Shown here piece by piece: positions 26,010 to 35,049 of a stretch of DNA of 64,000 nucleotides. Both the position numbers and the translations under genes were made by a program. Position 1 is the first letter of the stretch. Every line of letters begins with the position of its first letter. The notes under the pieces are model-generated. The model was not told the origin of the DNA and did not search any database. It saw nothing but the letters and a program-made list of their open reading frames with translations. This DNA is from Streptomyces sp. NBC_00078 (lineage in GTDB: Bacteria > Actinomycetota > Actinomycetes > Streptomycetales > Streptomycetaceae): NCBI RefSeq assembly GCF_026343335.1, contig NZ_JAPELX010000001.1, positions 3,658,001-3,722,000 of the forward strand. The letters run 5' to 3'.

Positions 26010-26942
26010 ATGAACCGACGCACCCTCCTCGGCGGCCTCTTCGCAGCGGCCTCCGTCCCCGCCCTCTCCGCCTGCGCCGGCGGCGTCACCTCCCTCGACG
26101 GTCGGGGAGGCTCGGCCGGCGGCGGAGGCTCCAGCAAGGGCGGAGTCACCATCGGCACCGCCAACTTCACCGAGAACCAGGTGCTGGGCTACCTCTACGC
26201 CGCCGTTCTCCAGCAGGCCGGCGTGAAGGTGAACGTCCGCCCCAACCTCGGCACCCGCGAGATCGTGATCCCCGCCCTCAGGAGCGGCGACATCGACCTC
26301 CTGCCCGAGTACCAGGGCGCCCTCCTCAACTACCTCGACCCGAAGGCCACGGCCGCGGAGGAGGGCGCCATGCAGAACGCCCTCACCCTCGCGCTGCCGA
26401 AGGGCCTCCAGATCCTGCCGTACGGGACGGCCGAGGACTCCGACGCCTTCGTCGTCACCCGTCAGACGGCGAAGAAGTACGGCCTGACCTCCCTCGCCGA
26501 CCTGAAGAAGCAGAACGGCAGGCTGGTCGTCGGCGCGGCCCCCGAGGTGAAGAAGCGCCACGTGGGCGCGGTCGGCCTGAAGGGGGTGTACGGCGTCGAG
26601 TTCAAGGAGTTCAAGTCGCTCGACTCCGACGGCCCGCTGGTCAAGGGAGCCCTGAAGAAGGGCGATGTGGACGTGGCGAACCTCTTCACCACCGACACCG
26701 ACATCGAGGCCAACGACTGGGTGGTGCTGAGCGACCCCCTGAACCTGATCCCCAGCCAGCACATCGTGCCCCTCATCGCCGACCGCAAGGCCGACGACAC
26801 GGTCCGCAAGGCCCTCGCCAGGCTCGGCAACGTCCTGACCACCGCCCAGCTCACCGAGCTGAACCGCCAGGTGGACAAGGACAAGAAGGACCCGGAGGAC
26901 GTGGCGAACGCGTACGCGAAGCAGCACGGCCTCGCGAAGTGA
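26010..26942 (+). CDS. OpuCC/OsmF-type substrate-binding lipoprotein
   Basis: 310 residues. The N-terminus carries a lipobox (PALSAC-A, Cys near residue 23) after an RR-containing signal. The ProX/OpuAC fold opens with VTIGTANFTENQVLGYLYAAVLQQAG and continues with NLGTREIVIPALRSGDIDLLPEYQG, the usual hinge motif. The binding pocket cannot be read with certainty: aromatic cage residues of glycine-betaine binders are not clearly conserved. The S. meliloti histidine transporter HutXWV and the pneumococcal ergothioneine transporter EgtUV belong to this broader group, so a histidine-derived ligand is plausible here. Confidence 0.85.
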   Translation: MNRRTLLGGLFAAASVPALSACAGGVTSLDGRGGSAGGGGSSKGGVTIGTANFTENQVLGYLYAAVLQQAGVKVNVRPNLGTREIVIPALRSGDIDLLPEYQGALLNYLDPKATAAEEGAMQNALTLALPKGLQILPYGTAEDSDAFVVTRQTAKKYGLTSLADLKKQNGRLVVGAAPEVKKRHVGAVGLKGVYGVEFKEFKSLDSDGPLVKGALKKGDVDVANLFTTDTDIEANDWVVLSDPLNLIPSQHIVPLIADRKADDTVRKALARLGNVLTTAQLTELNRQVDKDKKDPEDVANAYAKQHGLAK

Positions 26943-27084
26943 CCTGAGCCGAGCCGATCAAGAGGCCCCACCGGCCCGCCGGCCCGCTCACGGCGAACCC
27001 GGCTCCGGACAGGGGGGCTATCCCCAGTGCGGCGAGAGCCCCGGTTCCTTACCGTGGATTCCCATGACGGGAATGGAGACGGGG

Positions 27085-27513
27085 ATGGACACGCGGGACG
27101 CCGAAGTCAAGAAGGAACTCAACGCCACCCTGCAGGCGCGCAGGGAACTGGGCGAGGAGTACGAGTCCGCACTGGTCGATTCGTTCCTGGAGAAGGTCGA
27201 CCAGCGCATCGACGGAGCGGTCGAGCGCCGGGTGCGCCGGCAGCTCGCCGAGCAGCAGATGGTGGTGGCCCGGGGTTCCCGGGCACCGAAGCCGACGGAC
27301 TCCTGGAGCGAGCGCTTCGGCTTCGGCATCGTCACGCTGGTCCTGGCGATCCCACTGTCCGCGATCGGCGGCGGCATCGCTCATCTGCCCGGCCTGCTCG
27401 TCGCCTGGGCGGGCATCGTCGGCGTCAACGCCTTCCAGGCCGTACGCGCCAACCCCGGCCTGTTCGGCGCCCGCCGCAAGTCCTCGAAGGACGAGGACCG
27501 CTGGGAGGAGTGA
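27085..27513 (+). CDS. hypothetical protein with coiled coil and membrane helices
   Basis: 142 residues from the third in-frame ATG, at 27085, which has GGAG six bases upstream; ATGs at 27064 and 27073 would add seven or four residues. The first half is a charged helix (KKELNATLQARRELGEEYESALVDSFLEKVDQRI, continuing RRVRRQLAEQQ), and the second half has two membrane helices (FGIVTLVLAIPLSAIGGGI; LPGLLVAWAGIVGVNAFQAV). A conserved-looking streptomycete protein without a named domain. It stands alone between the importer operon and cbs. Confidence 0.7.
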   Translation: MDTRDAEVKKELNATLQARRELGEEYESALVDSFLEKVDQRIDGAVERRVRRQLAEQQMVVARGSRAPKPTDSWSERFGFGIVTLVLAIPLSAIGGGIAHLPGLLVAWAGIVGVNAFQAVRANPGLFGARRKSSKDEDRWEE

Positions 27514-27940
27514 CGGCCCCGGCCCGGACACCGGCGCCGACGGCGGCCGGTGCTGCTGGGGCGGGACGGGCCACGACAGCCTCGTAGCACTCTTGGCATG
27601 CGCAGCGCTCGTGGCAGAAGTATGCGCGGGGACCGCCGCACCCCCGTTACCGGGGGGCGGGACGACGGCGGTCCCCGCGAGGGACGTTGACCAGGTCAGG
27701 CCGGGTCTTACGTCCGGGCGTCCATGGAGGTCCGGGAGCCGCTCCGGAGGTCCTAGGACGTTCGGTGCCGGCTGGGGCGGGGAGCCGCTCCCGCCCTGCC
27801 GACACCCACTAATGTGCCGGACCCGTGTTAAGCGTGTGCTGCGTGCACGTGACGCCCTCGTACCACTTCCACGAAGTCGCGAATCTCGTTGATCACCGCA
27901 AGTTCGCCGTGGCCACGGGCCGTTCACCGCAGGTTCGCCG
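27514..27940. other. 427-base region with no convincing gene
   Basis: Short open frames exist on both strands but have no ribosome site and poor codon position bias. I find no tRNA-like or strong hairpin structure. It separates the + gene at 27085 from the converging cbs gene. Confidence 0.4.
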
Positions 27941-29329
27941 CTACTTCTCGCCCTTGGCGAGGAAGGCCAGCAGGTCCTGTCGGCTGATCACGCCGGTCGG
28001 CTTGCCCTCGACCAGGACGATCGCCGCGTCCGCCGACCCCAGCACCGACATCAGGTCGCCGACCGGCTCACCGGAACCGACCTGCGGCAGCGGGGCGGAC
28101 ATGTGCTTCTCCAGCGGGTCCTCCAGGGAGGCCCGCTTGGTGAACAGGGCGTCGAGCAGCTCCCGTTCGACCACGGAGCCCACGACCTCGGCGGCCATGA
28201 CGTCCGGGTGGCCGGCGCCCGGCTTCACGATCGGCATCTGCGAGACGCCGTACTCGCGCAGCACGTCGATGGCCTCGCCGACGGTCTCGTCCGGGTGCAT
28301 GTGGACGAGGGACGGGATGGCGCCGTGCACCTTGTCGTTGAGCACGTCGGCGACGCGGGCGCTGGGGCCCTCGTCCTCCAGGAAGCCGTAGTCGGCCATC
28401 CATTCGTCGTTGAAGATCTTCGAGAGGTAGCCGCGTCCGCTGTCCGGCAGCAGCACCACCACGACGCCGTTCTCGTCGAGCCGCTCGGCGACCCGCAGGG
28501 CCGCCACGACGGCCATGCCGCAGGAGCCGCCGACGAGCAGCCCCTCCTCCTTGGCCAGGCGCCGGGTCATCTGGAAGGAGTCCTTGTCGGACACCGCGAC
28601 GATCTCGTCGGCGACCGTCCGGTCATAGGCGCTCGGCCAGAAGTCCTCACCGACGCCCTCGACCAGATACGGCCGCCCGGAACCGCCGGAGTACACGGAG
28701 CCCTCGGGGTCGGCGCCGACGACCTGCACCCCGCCGTCACTGGCGTCCTTCAGGTACCGCCCGGTCCCGGAGATGGTGCCGCCGGTCCCCACACCCGCCA
28801 CGAAATGGGTGATCTTCCCCGCCGTCTGCTCCCACAGCTCGGGGCCGGTGGAGTGGTAGTGGGAGAGGGGATTGTTGGGGTTGGAGTACTGGTCGGGCTT
28901 CCAGGCGCCGGGCGTCTCACGCACCAGCCGGTCGGAGACGTTGTAGTAGGAGTCGGGGTGCCCGGGATCCACGGCCGTCGGGCACACCACGACCTCCGCC
29001 CCGTACGCCCTCAGCACGTTGATCTTGTCGGTGCTCACCTTGTCGGGGCACACGAAGATGCACTTGTACCCCTTCTGCTGCGCCACGATGGCCAGCCCGA
29101 CCCCGGTGTTCCCGCTGGTCGGCTCCACGATCGTCCCACCGGGCTTGAGCGCACCGCTCTCCTCCGCCGCCTCGATCATGCGCAGGGCGATGCGGTCCTT
29201 CACGGAACCGCCCGGGTTGAAGTACTCGACCTTGGCCAGGACGGTCGCCCGAATGCCCTCGGTCACGCTGTTGAGCCTCACCAGCGGGGTGTTGCCGACG
29301 AGGCTGATCATCGAGTCGTGGAATTGCAC
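27941..29329 (-). CDS. cbs: cystathionine beta-synthase
   Basis: 462 residues from a GTG with GGAGACAAC upstream. PLP-dependent beta-replacement of serine (or O-acetylserine) with homocysteine, the entry to reverse transsulfuration. Lysine is in YFNPGGSVKDRIAL, phosphate loop GVGTGGTISGTGRYL, substrate loop PTSGNTG, and the QYSNPNNPLSHYHSTGPELW segment is CBS-like. The last ~130 residues contain two CBS modules (IPSLVHMHPDETVGEAIDVLREYGVSQMPIV; VGDLMSVLGSADAAIVLVEGKPTGVISRQDLLAFL). No N-terminal heme domain, as in other bacterial forms. Divergent from the SGNH hydrolase gene. Confidence 0.92.
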   Translation of the reverse strand: MQFHDSMISLVGNTPLVRLNSVTEGIRATVLAKVEYFNPGGSVKDRIALRMIEAAEESGALKPGGTIVEPTSGNTGVGLAIVAQQKGYKCIFVCPDKVSTDKINVLRAYGAEVVVCPTAVDPGHPDSYYNVSDRLVRETPGAWKPDQYSNPNNPLSHYHSTGPELWEQTAGKITHFVAGVGTGGTISGTGRYLKDASDGGVQVVGADPEGSVYSGGSGRPYLVEGVGEDFWPSAYDRTVADEIVAVSDKDSFQMTRRLAKEEGLLVGGSCGMAVVAALRVAERLDENGVVVVLLPDSGRGYLSKIFNDEWMADYGFLEDEGPSARVADVLNDKVHGAIPSLVHMHPDETVGEAIDVLREYGVSQMPIVKPGAGHPDVMAAEVVGSVVERELLDALFTKRASLEDPLEKHMSAPLPQVGSGEPVGDLMSVLGSADAAIVLVEGKPTGVISRQDLLAFLAKGEK

Positions 29330-29478
29330 CGTTGTCTCCGGATGCTTGCAAAAGAAGTGGTCGTGATTGTTCCGTCAGCCTACGGCTCAAGAGAGCCGTT
29401 CACGCGCCGTTGAGATTGGCGGGCGGTCGGTACGGGGCAAGGAGTGGATGTACGGCTACGAGGAGGTGGCGGCGACGC

Positions 29479-30531
29479 ATGACGAGCATGTCGAGGGCGA
29501 GGGTGGCCCGGCGGATCGCGGCCGGAGCGGCATACGGCGGCGGCGGGATCGGCCTGGCGGGCGCGGCGGCCATGGGTCTGCTGCTGGCGGAGGTCCGGAT
29601 GGCCAGGCGGCACGTGGGCAACGGCTCCAGCGGCCGGGTCCCGGTGGCGGACGGTCTCTACGGAAACTCGTACGCCACCCCCGACGAACCTCCCCTGCGC
29701 CTGACGATGCTCGGTGACTCCACGGCCGCGGGCCAGGGTGTCCACCGGGCGGGCCAGACTCCGGGCGCACTGCTGGCCTCGGGACTCGCGGCGGTGGCGG
29801 AGTGCCAGGTGGAACTGCACAACGTGGCCCTCCCGGGGGCCACGTCCGACGATCTGGACCGCCAGGTGGCCCTGGTCCTGGCGAACCCCGCCCGGGTGCC
29901 GGACGTCTGCGTGATCATGATCGGCGCGAACGACGTCACCCACCGCATGCCGCCCACCCGCTCGGTGCGCCATCTGTCGTCGACGGTGCGGAGGCTGCGT
30001 ACGGCCGGCGCGGAGGTCGTCGTCGCCACCTGTCCCGACCTGGGCACGGTGGAGCGGGTGCAGCAGCCGCTCCGCTGGCTGGCCCGCCGGGCGTCCCGCC
30101 AGCTGGCCGCGGCCCAGACGATCGGCGCCGTGGAACAGGGCGGCCGCACGGTGTCGCTGGGTGACCTGTTGGGCCCCGAGTTCGAGGCGAACCCCCGCGA
30201 ACTGTTCGGCCCCGACAACTACCACCCCTCGGCCGAGGGCTACGCGACCGCCGCGATGGCCGTCCTGCCCACCGTCTGCGCGGCCCTGGGTCTGTGGCCG
30301 GCGGAGGAGGAGCGCCCGGACGTCTCCCGCCGCGAGGGCTTCCTCCCGGTCGCCCGCGCGGCAGCGGAGGCCGCCTCGGAGGCAGGCACGGAGGTCACGG
30401 CGGCGATGCCGACGGGCCCCCGTGGCCCATGGGCCCTGCTCAAGCGGAGGCGCCGCCGCCGGGTGGCGGAGCCGGAGCCCACGGGCACGTCGAAACCCAC
30501 GTCCGCCCCTTCCCGCCCGTCCAGCCTGTAA
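29479..30531 (+). CDS. SGNH/GDSL hydrolase, membrane-anchored
   Basis: 350 residues from an ATG at 29479 with GAGGAGG upstream. An N-terminal helix (AAYGGGGIGLAGAAAMGLLLA) serves as signal anchor. Catalytic blocks: block I LTMLGDSTAAGQG (nucleophile Ser), block III MIGANDVTH (oxyanion Asn), block V DNYHPSAEGY (Asp/His). The family comprises esterases, lipases and deacylases. The Arg-rich C-terminus (LKRRRRRRVAEPEP) is unusual, and its last residues are encoded inside the first copy of an intergenic repeat (from about 30510). Confidence 0.87.
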   Translation: MTSMSRARVARRIAAGAAYGGGGIGLAGAAAMGLLLAEVRMARRHVGNGSSGRVPVADGLYGNSYATPDEPPLRLTMLGDSTAAGQGVHRAGQTPGALLASGLAAVAECQVELHNVALPGATSDDLDRQVALVLANPARVPDVCVIMIGANDVTHRMPPTRSVRHLSSTVRRLRTAGAEVVVATCPDLGTVERVQQPLRWLARRASRQLAAAQTIGAVEQGGRTVSLGDLLGPEFEANPRELFGPDNYHPSAEGYATAAMAVLPTVCAALGLWPAEEERPDVSRREGFLPVARAAAEAASEAGTEVTAAMPTGPRGPWALLKRRRRRRVAEPEPTGTSKPTSAPSRPSSL

Positions 30532-30622
30532 GGAGGTCGGCGCCCGTCAGCCCGTCCAGCCTGCGAGGAGGTCGGCGCCCCTCAGCCCGTCCGGCGTTTG
30601 AGGACGAGGCCGTTCAGGCCGA
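30510..30622 (+). repeat. three-copy intergenic repeat, last copy shared with 61752-61799
   Basis: Two degenerate ~35-base copies (CCCGTCCAGCCTG-x-AAGGAGGTCGGCGCC type) lead into a third that ends CCGGCGTTTGAGGACGAGG. The 48 bases 30575-30622 match 61752-61799 (opposite orientation) with three or four differences. It looks like a dispersed intergenic element common in streptomycete genomes. The first copy overlaps the last codons of the SGNH gene. Confidence 0.7.
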
Positions 30623-30629
30623 TGGGGGG

Positions 30630-30649
30630 CTGGGGGCCGCAGCCCCCAG
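30630..30649 (+). terminator. hairpin after SGNH hydrolase
   Basis: CTGGGGGC-CGCA-GCCCCCAG: perfect eight-base stem directly after the repeat element; no T-run. Probably ends SGNH hydrolase transcription. Confidence 0.6.
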
Positions 30650-30748
30650 GGACGTCCGCCCCCGCCGACCTGCACCCTCTCCGGCCTCACCGCCGGAGGC
30701 CAAAGCAAGCGCTTAGAAAACTGCGGCCAGGGTCACACCCCGACACCC

Positions 30749-30777
30749 GTGACCGAGCTCATACGTACGGGTAACTT
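30749..30777 (+). promoter_or_regulatory. probable thiolase promoter
   Basis: GTGACC (30749-30754), a 17-base spacer, TAACTT (30772-30777). Start of transcription near 30784 gives a ~90-base leader to the ATG at 30874. A GCAAGCGCTTA motif lies upstream at 30705-30715. Confidence 0.5.
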
Positions 30778-30873
30778 CCAAGAGCAGCCCGACACCCCCG
30801 TACTCCCGCCCGTCACCCGAACACCGCCCCTCAACGAGGCGCTACGCGCCGCCCCTTCTTGTCTGGAGCCGTG

Positions 30874-32094
30874 ATGCCCGAAGCCGTGATCGTCTCGACC
30901 GCCCGCTCCCCCATCGGCCGCGCCTTCAAGGGCTCCCTCAAGGACCTGCGCCCCGATGACCTCACCGCCACGATCATCCAGGCGGCCCTGGCGAAGGTCC
31001 CCGAGCTGGACCCGAGGGACATCGAAGACCTGATGCTCGGCTGCGGCCTCCCCGGCGGCGAGCAGGGCAGCAACCTCGGCCGCATCGTCGCCGTGCAGAT
31101 GGGAATGGACCACCTCCCCGGCTGCACGATCACCCGTTACTGCTCCTCGTCCCTGCAGACCTCCCGCATGGCCCTGCACGCCATCAAGGCCGGCGAGGGC
31201 GACGTCTTCATCTCGGCCGGTGTCGAGATGGTCTCCCGGTACGTCAAGGGCAACTCCGACAGCCTCCCCGACACGCACAACCCCCTCTTCGCCGAGGCCG
31301 AGGCCCGCACCGAGGCGGTCGCCCAGCAGGAGGGCACCACCTGGCACGACCCGCGCGAGGACGGCCTGGTCCCCGACCCGTACATCGCGATGGGCCAGAC
31401 CGCGGAGAACCTCGCCCGCATCAAGGGCGTCACCCGCCAGGACATGGACGAGTTCGGTGTCCGCTCGCAGAACCTCGCCGAGGAAGCCATCAAGAACGGC
31501 TTCTGGGAGCGCGAGATCACCCCGGTGACACTTCCCGACGGCACGGTCGTCTCCAAGGACGACGGCCCGCGCGCCGGCGTCACCCTGGAGGGCGTCCAGG
31601 GCCTCAAGCCGGTCTTCCGCCCCGACGGCCTGGTCACCGCCGCCAACTGCTGCCCCCTGAACGACGGTGCGGCCGCGGTCGTCATCATGAGCGACACGAA
31701 GGCCCGCGAGCTGGGCCTCACCCCGCTGGCCCGCATCGTGTCGACCGGCGTCTCGGGCCTGTCCCCCGAGATCATGGGCCTCGGCCCGGTCGAGGCCTCG
31801 CAGCAGGCGCTGCGCCGGGCCGGCCTCACCATCGAGGACATCGACCTGGTCGAGATCAACGAGGCGTTCGCCGCCCAGGTGATCCCCTCCTACCGCGACC
31901 TCGGCATCGACCTCGACAAGCTGAACGTCAACGGCGGCGCCATCGCCGTCGGCCACCCCTTCGGCATGACGGGTGCCCGCATCACCGGCACGCTCATCAA
32001 CTCACTCCAGTTCCACGACAAGCAGTTCGGCCTGGAGACGATGTGCGTCGGCGGCGGCCAGGGCATGGCGATGGTCATCGAGCGCCTGAGCTGA
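30874..32094 (+). CDS. acetyl-CoA C-acetyltransferase (thiolase)
   Basis: 406 residues from the ATG at 30874 (GGAG five bases upstream). Condenses or cleaves acyl-CoA and acetyl-CoA in fatty-acid or acetoacetyl-CoA metabolism. The acylation cysteine is in [12 protein letters not shown] (about residue 88-92), the catalytic His in [15 protein letters not shown], and the second Cys in [21 protein letters not shown] is a thiolase signature. [17 protein letters not shown] lies in the lid loop. Single-gene unit with its own promoter and a good terminator. Confidence 0.92.
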   Translation: MPEAVIVSTARSPIGRAFKGSLKDLRPDDLTATIIQAALAKVPELDPRDIEDLMLGCGLPGGEQGSNLGRIVAVQMGMDHLPGCTITRYCSSSLQTSRMALHAIKAGEGDVFISAGVEMVSRYVKGNSDSLPDTHNPLFAEAEARTEAVAQQEGTTWHDPREDGLVPDPYIAMGQTAENLARIKGVTRQDMDEFGVRSQNLAEEAIKNGFWEREITPVTLPDGTVVSKDDGPRAGVTLEGVQGLKPVFRPDGLVTAANCCPLNDGAAAVVIMSDTKARELGLTPLARIVSTGVSGLSPEIMGLGPVEASQQALRRAGLTIEDIDLVEINEAFAAQVIPSYRDLGIDLDKLNVNGGAIAVGHPFGMTGARITGTLINSLQFHDKQFGLETMCVGGGQGMAMVIERLS

Positions 32095-32133
32095 ACCTCT
32101 CGGTAGCCAACTAGGCACCCACCGTGAGCCGAT

Positions 32134-32168
32134 GGCCCGGAGTCCGGGAAACCCCGAGCCTCCGGGCC
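32134..32168 (+). terminator. thiolase terminator
   Basis: GGCCCGGAG (32134-32142) and CTCCGGGCC (32160-32168) are perfect nine-base arms, followed at once by GTTTTG. It stands 40 bases after the thiolase stop. Confidence 0.8.
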
Positions 32169-32365
32169 GTTTTGTGATCCAATCTCCCCCAGGATGTGAC
32201 CTATCTCCCTTAGCGGAGGGATTTACGCAGGTCAGCCCGTTACCGCGCTAAACCTCAAGCCCAAACTCCTGCCCGTTTCGTGACGTTACGCACTGACAGC
32301 TGGTTAGTCCGCCCTTCAAGCTGATGTAGGAAGTCGGGGGTCGACTTTGAACCGGGAGAACGTCA

Positions 32366-33151
32366 GTGAGCGCCATGCCGATCGCCTTGCTGGTCATCAC
32401 GGCCGCCACGGGCGCCGTGGGCGTCGCCGTCCTGCGCACGCTCATGGTGCTGCGCCGTGAGGTCGCGGTACTGCACACCCAGCTCGCCGAGAACCGCCCC
32501 GCGCGCGGTCTCGTGCCGGCCGCCCGTCTCTCCTCGGAGGCCGACGAGATACGCGCCGCCGTGGCCGAGGCCCTCGCCGAGGAGCGCGAGCGCGAACTCG
32601 CCGAGGCGCGCGCCTTCTGGGCCGCCCAGGAGACCCGTGACGTCTCTGACGCGCCCTCGCTGCTCGGTCTGGCGGACAGCGAGCTGTTCCTGCCGCGGCA
32701 GAGCGATTTCCTCGGCCTGGAGCCGCTGGAGCCGGTGAGTGAGCCGACCGGGGACAGCGACGAGTTCGCCGGGGACTCCCCCGAACTGGCCGCCGCCCGC
32801 CGCCGCCATCCCTCCCACCCGGACTTCGTGCCGGTCCAGTCACCGGTCGTGAACGACCATGAGCGCACGGTGGCCACACTGGAGGAACTCGCCGCGTCCC
32901 GCGTGGAACTGGCCGACGTCCGCCCGGGCCCGCTGGGCACGCTCGACGTCTACGTCTTCGCCGACGGCACCACCCTGTGCATGACCCCGGGCCACCGCGA
33001 GACGGCGGAACGTCTCGCCGCCGCCCTGCGCGCCGGCGAAACGCCCTTCCTGCTGGGCGGTTCGGGTATCTCCGGCGCCTACACGCTGACGTTCGAGTGC
33101 GGCGAGGAGAACGTCTACATCCTGGCGGACCGGGTCATAGCATCCCTGTAG
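32366..33151 (+). CDS. hypothetical protein with N-terminal membrane helix and coiled coil
   Basis: 261 residues from a GTG (GGGAGA upstream). One N-terminal helix (PIALLVITAATGAVGVAVL) is followed by an Arg/Glu-rich coiled coil (LRREVAVLHTQLAEN; AVAEALAEERERELAEARAFW), an acidic Pro/Glu region, and a compact C-terminal domain (LGTLDVYVFADGTTLCMTPGH, ETPFLLGGSGISGAYTLTFEC). Not recognised. The stop codon lies in the first unit of a 12-base triple repeat shared with the 3' region of the opposing gene. Confidence 0.7.
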   Translation: MSAMPIALLVITAATGAVGVAVLRTLMVLRREVAVLHTQLAENRPARGLVPAARLSSEADEIRAAVAEALAEERERELAEARAFWAAQETRDVSDAPSLLGLADSELFLPRQSDFLGLEPLEPVSEPTGDSDEFAGDSPELAAARRRHPSHPDFVPVQSPVVNDHERTVATLEELAASRVELADVRPGPLGTLDVYVFADGTTLCMTPGHRETAERLAAALRAGETPFLLGGSGISGAYTLTFECGEENVYILADRVIASL

Positions 33152-33178
33152 GGGTCCCTGTAGGGGTCCCTGTAGGGA
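33143..33178. repeat. 12-base tandem repeat, three units
   Basis: TCCCTGTAGGGG repeated three times (last base differs). Each unit has a small CCCTGTAGGG palindrome and a TAG in the frame of the upstream gene, so its expansion or loss would not change the protein. It fills the gap between convergent stops at 33151 and 33179. Confidence 0.7.
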
Positions 33179-33490
33179 TCACACCCCGGCCCGCTTCTGC
33201 GCCTGAGCCACGAGTCCCACCGCTTCTTCGACCGAGCCCTCGTCCGTCAGTACGAGGGCCAAGTCATGGACGGCGACGGTGATCTGGTCGGCAGCGGCGA
33301 ACATCCCGGCGTCCGGCATCTCGCGCGGCTCCACGCCCGGCTGTTCCAGGGCCTGCGCCCACCGGGCCAACTCCCTGGCCAGCGCCAGTGCCTCGGAGGC
33401 ACCCCCGCGTTGCAGCCGGCTCTGCGGCGCGGCCCTCAAACGGTCGGCAAAATGATCCACAGCTCGCGTCAGGGGTGTCGTATCAACCAC
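33179..33490 (-). CDS. hypothetical helical protein (103 aa)
   Basis: Starts with GTG at 33490, with no ribosome site. A -10-like TAGGCT (33502-33497) is six bases upstream, so the mRNA may be leaderless. The product is all-helical and soluble (LTRAVDHFADRLRAAPQSRL; EALALARELARWAQALE; ADQITVAVHDLALVLTDEGSVEEAVGLVAQAQ). No family recognised. A CTGTTG-C-CAACAG palindrome (33518-33530) lies near the presumed -35. Confidence 0.65.
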   Translation of the reverse strand: MVDTTPLTRAVDHFADRLRAAPQSRLQRGGASEALALARELARWAQALEQPGVEPREMPDAGMFAAADQITVAVHDLALVLTDEGSVEEAVGLVAQAQKRAGV

Positions 33491-33594
33491 GGCAGGAGCC
33501 TACGCGGCGCCGCAGGACTGTTGCCAACAGGCGAACGCTCAGGCACGGTGACCTGAAGGACCGGCTTACATCCCCTTTGCGTTCGGAGGCGCCG

Positions 33595-33825
33595 ATGTCC
33601 CACGTCCTCTCTGAGGAGACCCACCGCAACATGCTCGCCCGCATCCCCCACTGCACCGGTCGTGAAGTGTCCGACTGGCTGCGCACCGTCGAAGAAGGCC
33701 CCGCTCTCTTCCGCTTCGAGGAAAAGGTCAGCTGGCTCCGCCACGAGCACAACCTCGCGTACGGCCACGCGAAGGCGATCATTCACGAGTACGACCTGAG
33801 GAGGGCGGCGCGCAAACTGCTCTAG
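33595..33825 (+). CDS. DUF4287 domain protein
   Basis: 76 residues from an ATG with GGAGG five bases upstream. The sequence ETHRNMLARIPHCTGREVSDWLRTV, then KVSWLRHEHNLAYGHAKAIIHEYDLRRA matches the DUF4287 pattern of a short helical domain with G-H-A-x-A-I/L near the end. The family is sometimes fused to DUF5655; its role is unknown. A strong hairpin follows. Confidence 0.8.
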   Translation: MSHVLSEETHRNMLARIPHCTGREVSDWLRTVEEGPALFRFEEKVSWLRHEHNLAYGHAKAIIHEYDLRRAARKLL

Positions 33826-33841
33826 CGCGCACCACGACATG

Positions 33842-33881
33842 GCGAAGGGCCCCGGTGGAGAAAACACCCGGGGCCCTTCGC
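33842..33881. terminator. bidirectional terminator
   Basis: GCGAAGGGCCCCGG (33842-33855) and CCGGGGCCCTTCGC (33868-33881): perfect 14-base stem with a 12-base A-rich loop between convergent genes ending at 33825 and 33911. Confidence 0.85.
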
Positions 33882-33910
33882 GACAGCCGCTGCGCGGACT
33901 GCCGGGCGGA

Positions 33911-34822
33911 CTAGTCGTTGCTGTTGAGGATCGCGATGATCCGCAGGAACTCCATGTAGATCCACACCAGCGTCAGCGTCAGGCCGAAGGCGGCCAGCCA
34001 CGCCTCCTCGCGGGGCGCGCCGTACGCGATGCCGTCCTCGACCTGCTTGAAGTCCAGGGCGAGGAAGCACGCGCCGAGCAGGATGCCGACGACGCCGAAG
34101 AAGACGCCGAGCGGGCCGCTGCGGAAGCCGAGGCCGTCACCGCCGCCGAAGACGGCGAACAGCAGGTTCACCATCATCAGCAGCACGAAGCCGATCGCGG
34201 CCGCCATCACGAAGCCGTAGAACCGGCGGTTGACGCGGATCCAGCCCGCCTTGTAGGCGACCAGCACGCCGGCGAACACCGCCATCGTGCCGATCACGGC
34301 CTGCATGGCCGCGCCGCTCGCGATGCGCTGGTCGACGATGCTGGAGACCACGCCGAGGAAGACACCCTCGAACGCGGCGTACGACAGGATCAGCGCCGGC
34401 GAGGCCTTGCGCTTGAAGGACTGGACGAAGGCGAGGACCATGCCGACCAGCGCGGCGCCGATGCCGATGCCGTAGGACCGGCTGATGTTGGCGTCGTCGA
34501 CCGGCAGCAGCGCCCAGGCGAGCGCGGCCGTGACGATCAGGGTGCCGAGCGTCGTCGCCGTGCGCAGCACGACGTCGTCCATCGTCATCCGGCCGGTGGT
34601 GGCCGGGGCCTGCGGCGGGGCACCCTGCTGCAGGCCCTGCTGGGCGTAAGGGTTCTGCGCGTAGGGGTTGCCGGCCGGCTGGGCGTACGGATTGCCCTGC
34701 GCGTACGGGTTGCCCTGCGTGCCGACGGCGGGTCCCCCGGCCTGCGGCGCGGCGTTGAAGCCCGCGTAGCCGTTGTCGCGGCTGAACCCCCGTCGCGAGA
34801 AGACCGGGTTTCTGCTCCTCAT
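33911..34822 (-). CDS. Bax inhibitor-1/YccA family membrane protein
   Basis: 303 residues from an ATG with GGAGGAG upstream. The N-terminal ~75 residues are a soluble tail with NPYAQ repeated five times (GNPYAQGNPYAQ type). From about residue 80 there are seven membrane helices (LGTLIVTAALAWALLPV; YGIGIGAALVGMVLAFV; MAVFAGVLVAYKAGW; GFVLLMMVNLLFAVFGGG; LGVFFGVVGILLGACFLAL; AWLAAFGLTLTLVWIYMEFLRI). DFKQVEDGIAYGAPREEAW is a conserved loop with the acidic pair thought to gate ion leak. Single gene; converges on the DUF4287 gene. Confidence 0.87.
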   Translation of the reverse strand: MRSRNPVFSRRGFSRDNGYAGFNAAPQAGGPAVGTQGNPYAQGNPYAQPAGNPYAQNPYAQQGLQQGAPPQAPATTGRMTMDDVVLRTATTLGTLIVTAALAWALLPVDDANISRSYGIGIGAALVGMVLAFVQSFKRKASPALILSYAAFEGVFLGVVSSIVDQRIASGAAMQAVIGTMAVFAGVLVAYKAGWIRVNRRFYGFVMAAAIGFVLLMMVNLLFAVFGGGDGLGFRSGPLGVFFGVVGILLGACFLALDFKQVEDGIAYGAPREEAWLAAFGLTLTLVWIYMEFLRIIAILNSND

Positions 34823-35049
34823 TGCACTCCTCCGTGGCCGCACTGCGCGGGCCTTGGCATCAAGGGTAATGGACAGGCAAAGGATTGACCCTAGTGCTTG
34901 GGGAGGATCTTTCCCTCGTCGTGCTGCGCAACACGCTACGCGGGTCCGTGATTCCCCCCACCGCAGGGGCCCATTCATGACCGATCCGCGACATGGCCGG
35001 AACCGGCCGGAGATCACTCCCTTATGTCACGTGTACCTCGCCCGGCCCT

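Noticed and set aside
27825..28391. Plus-strand frame opposite the cbs 3' end
   Set aside because: No ribosome site, Ser/Arg-rich shadow composition, and it is covered by the well-conserved cbs gene.
33143..33178. CRISPR-like array
   Set aside because: Units are contiguous 12-mers without spacers; a simple tandem repeat.
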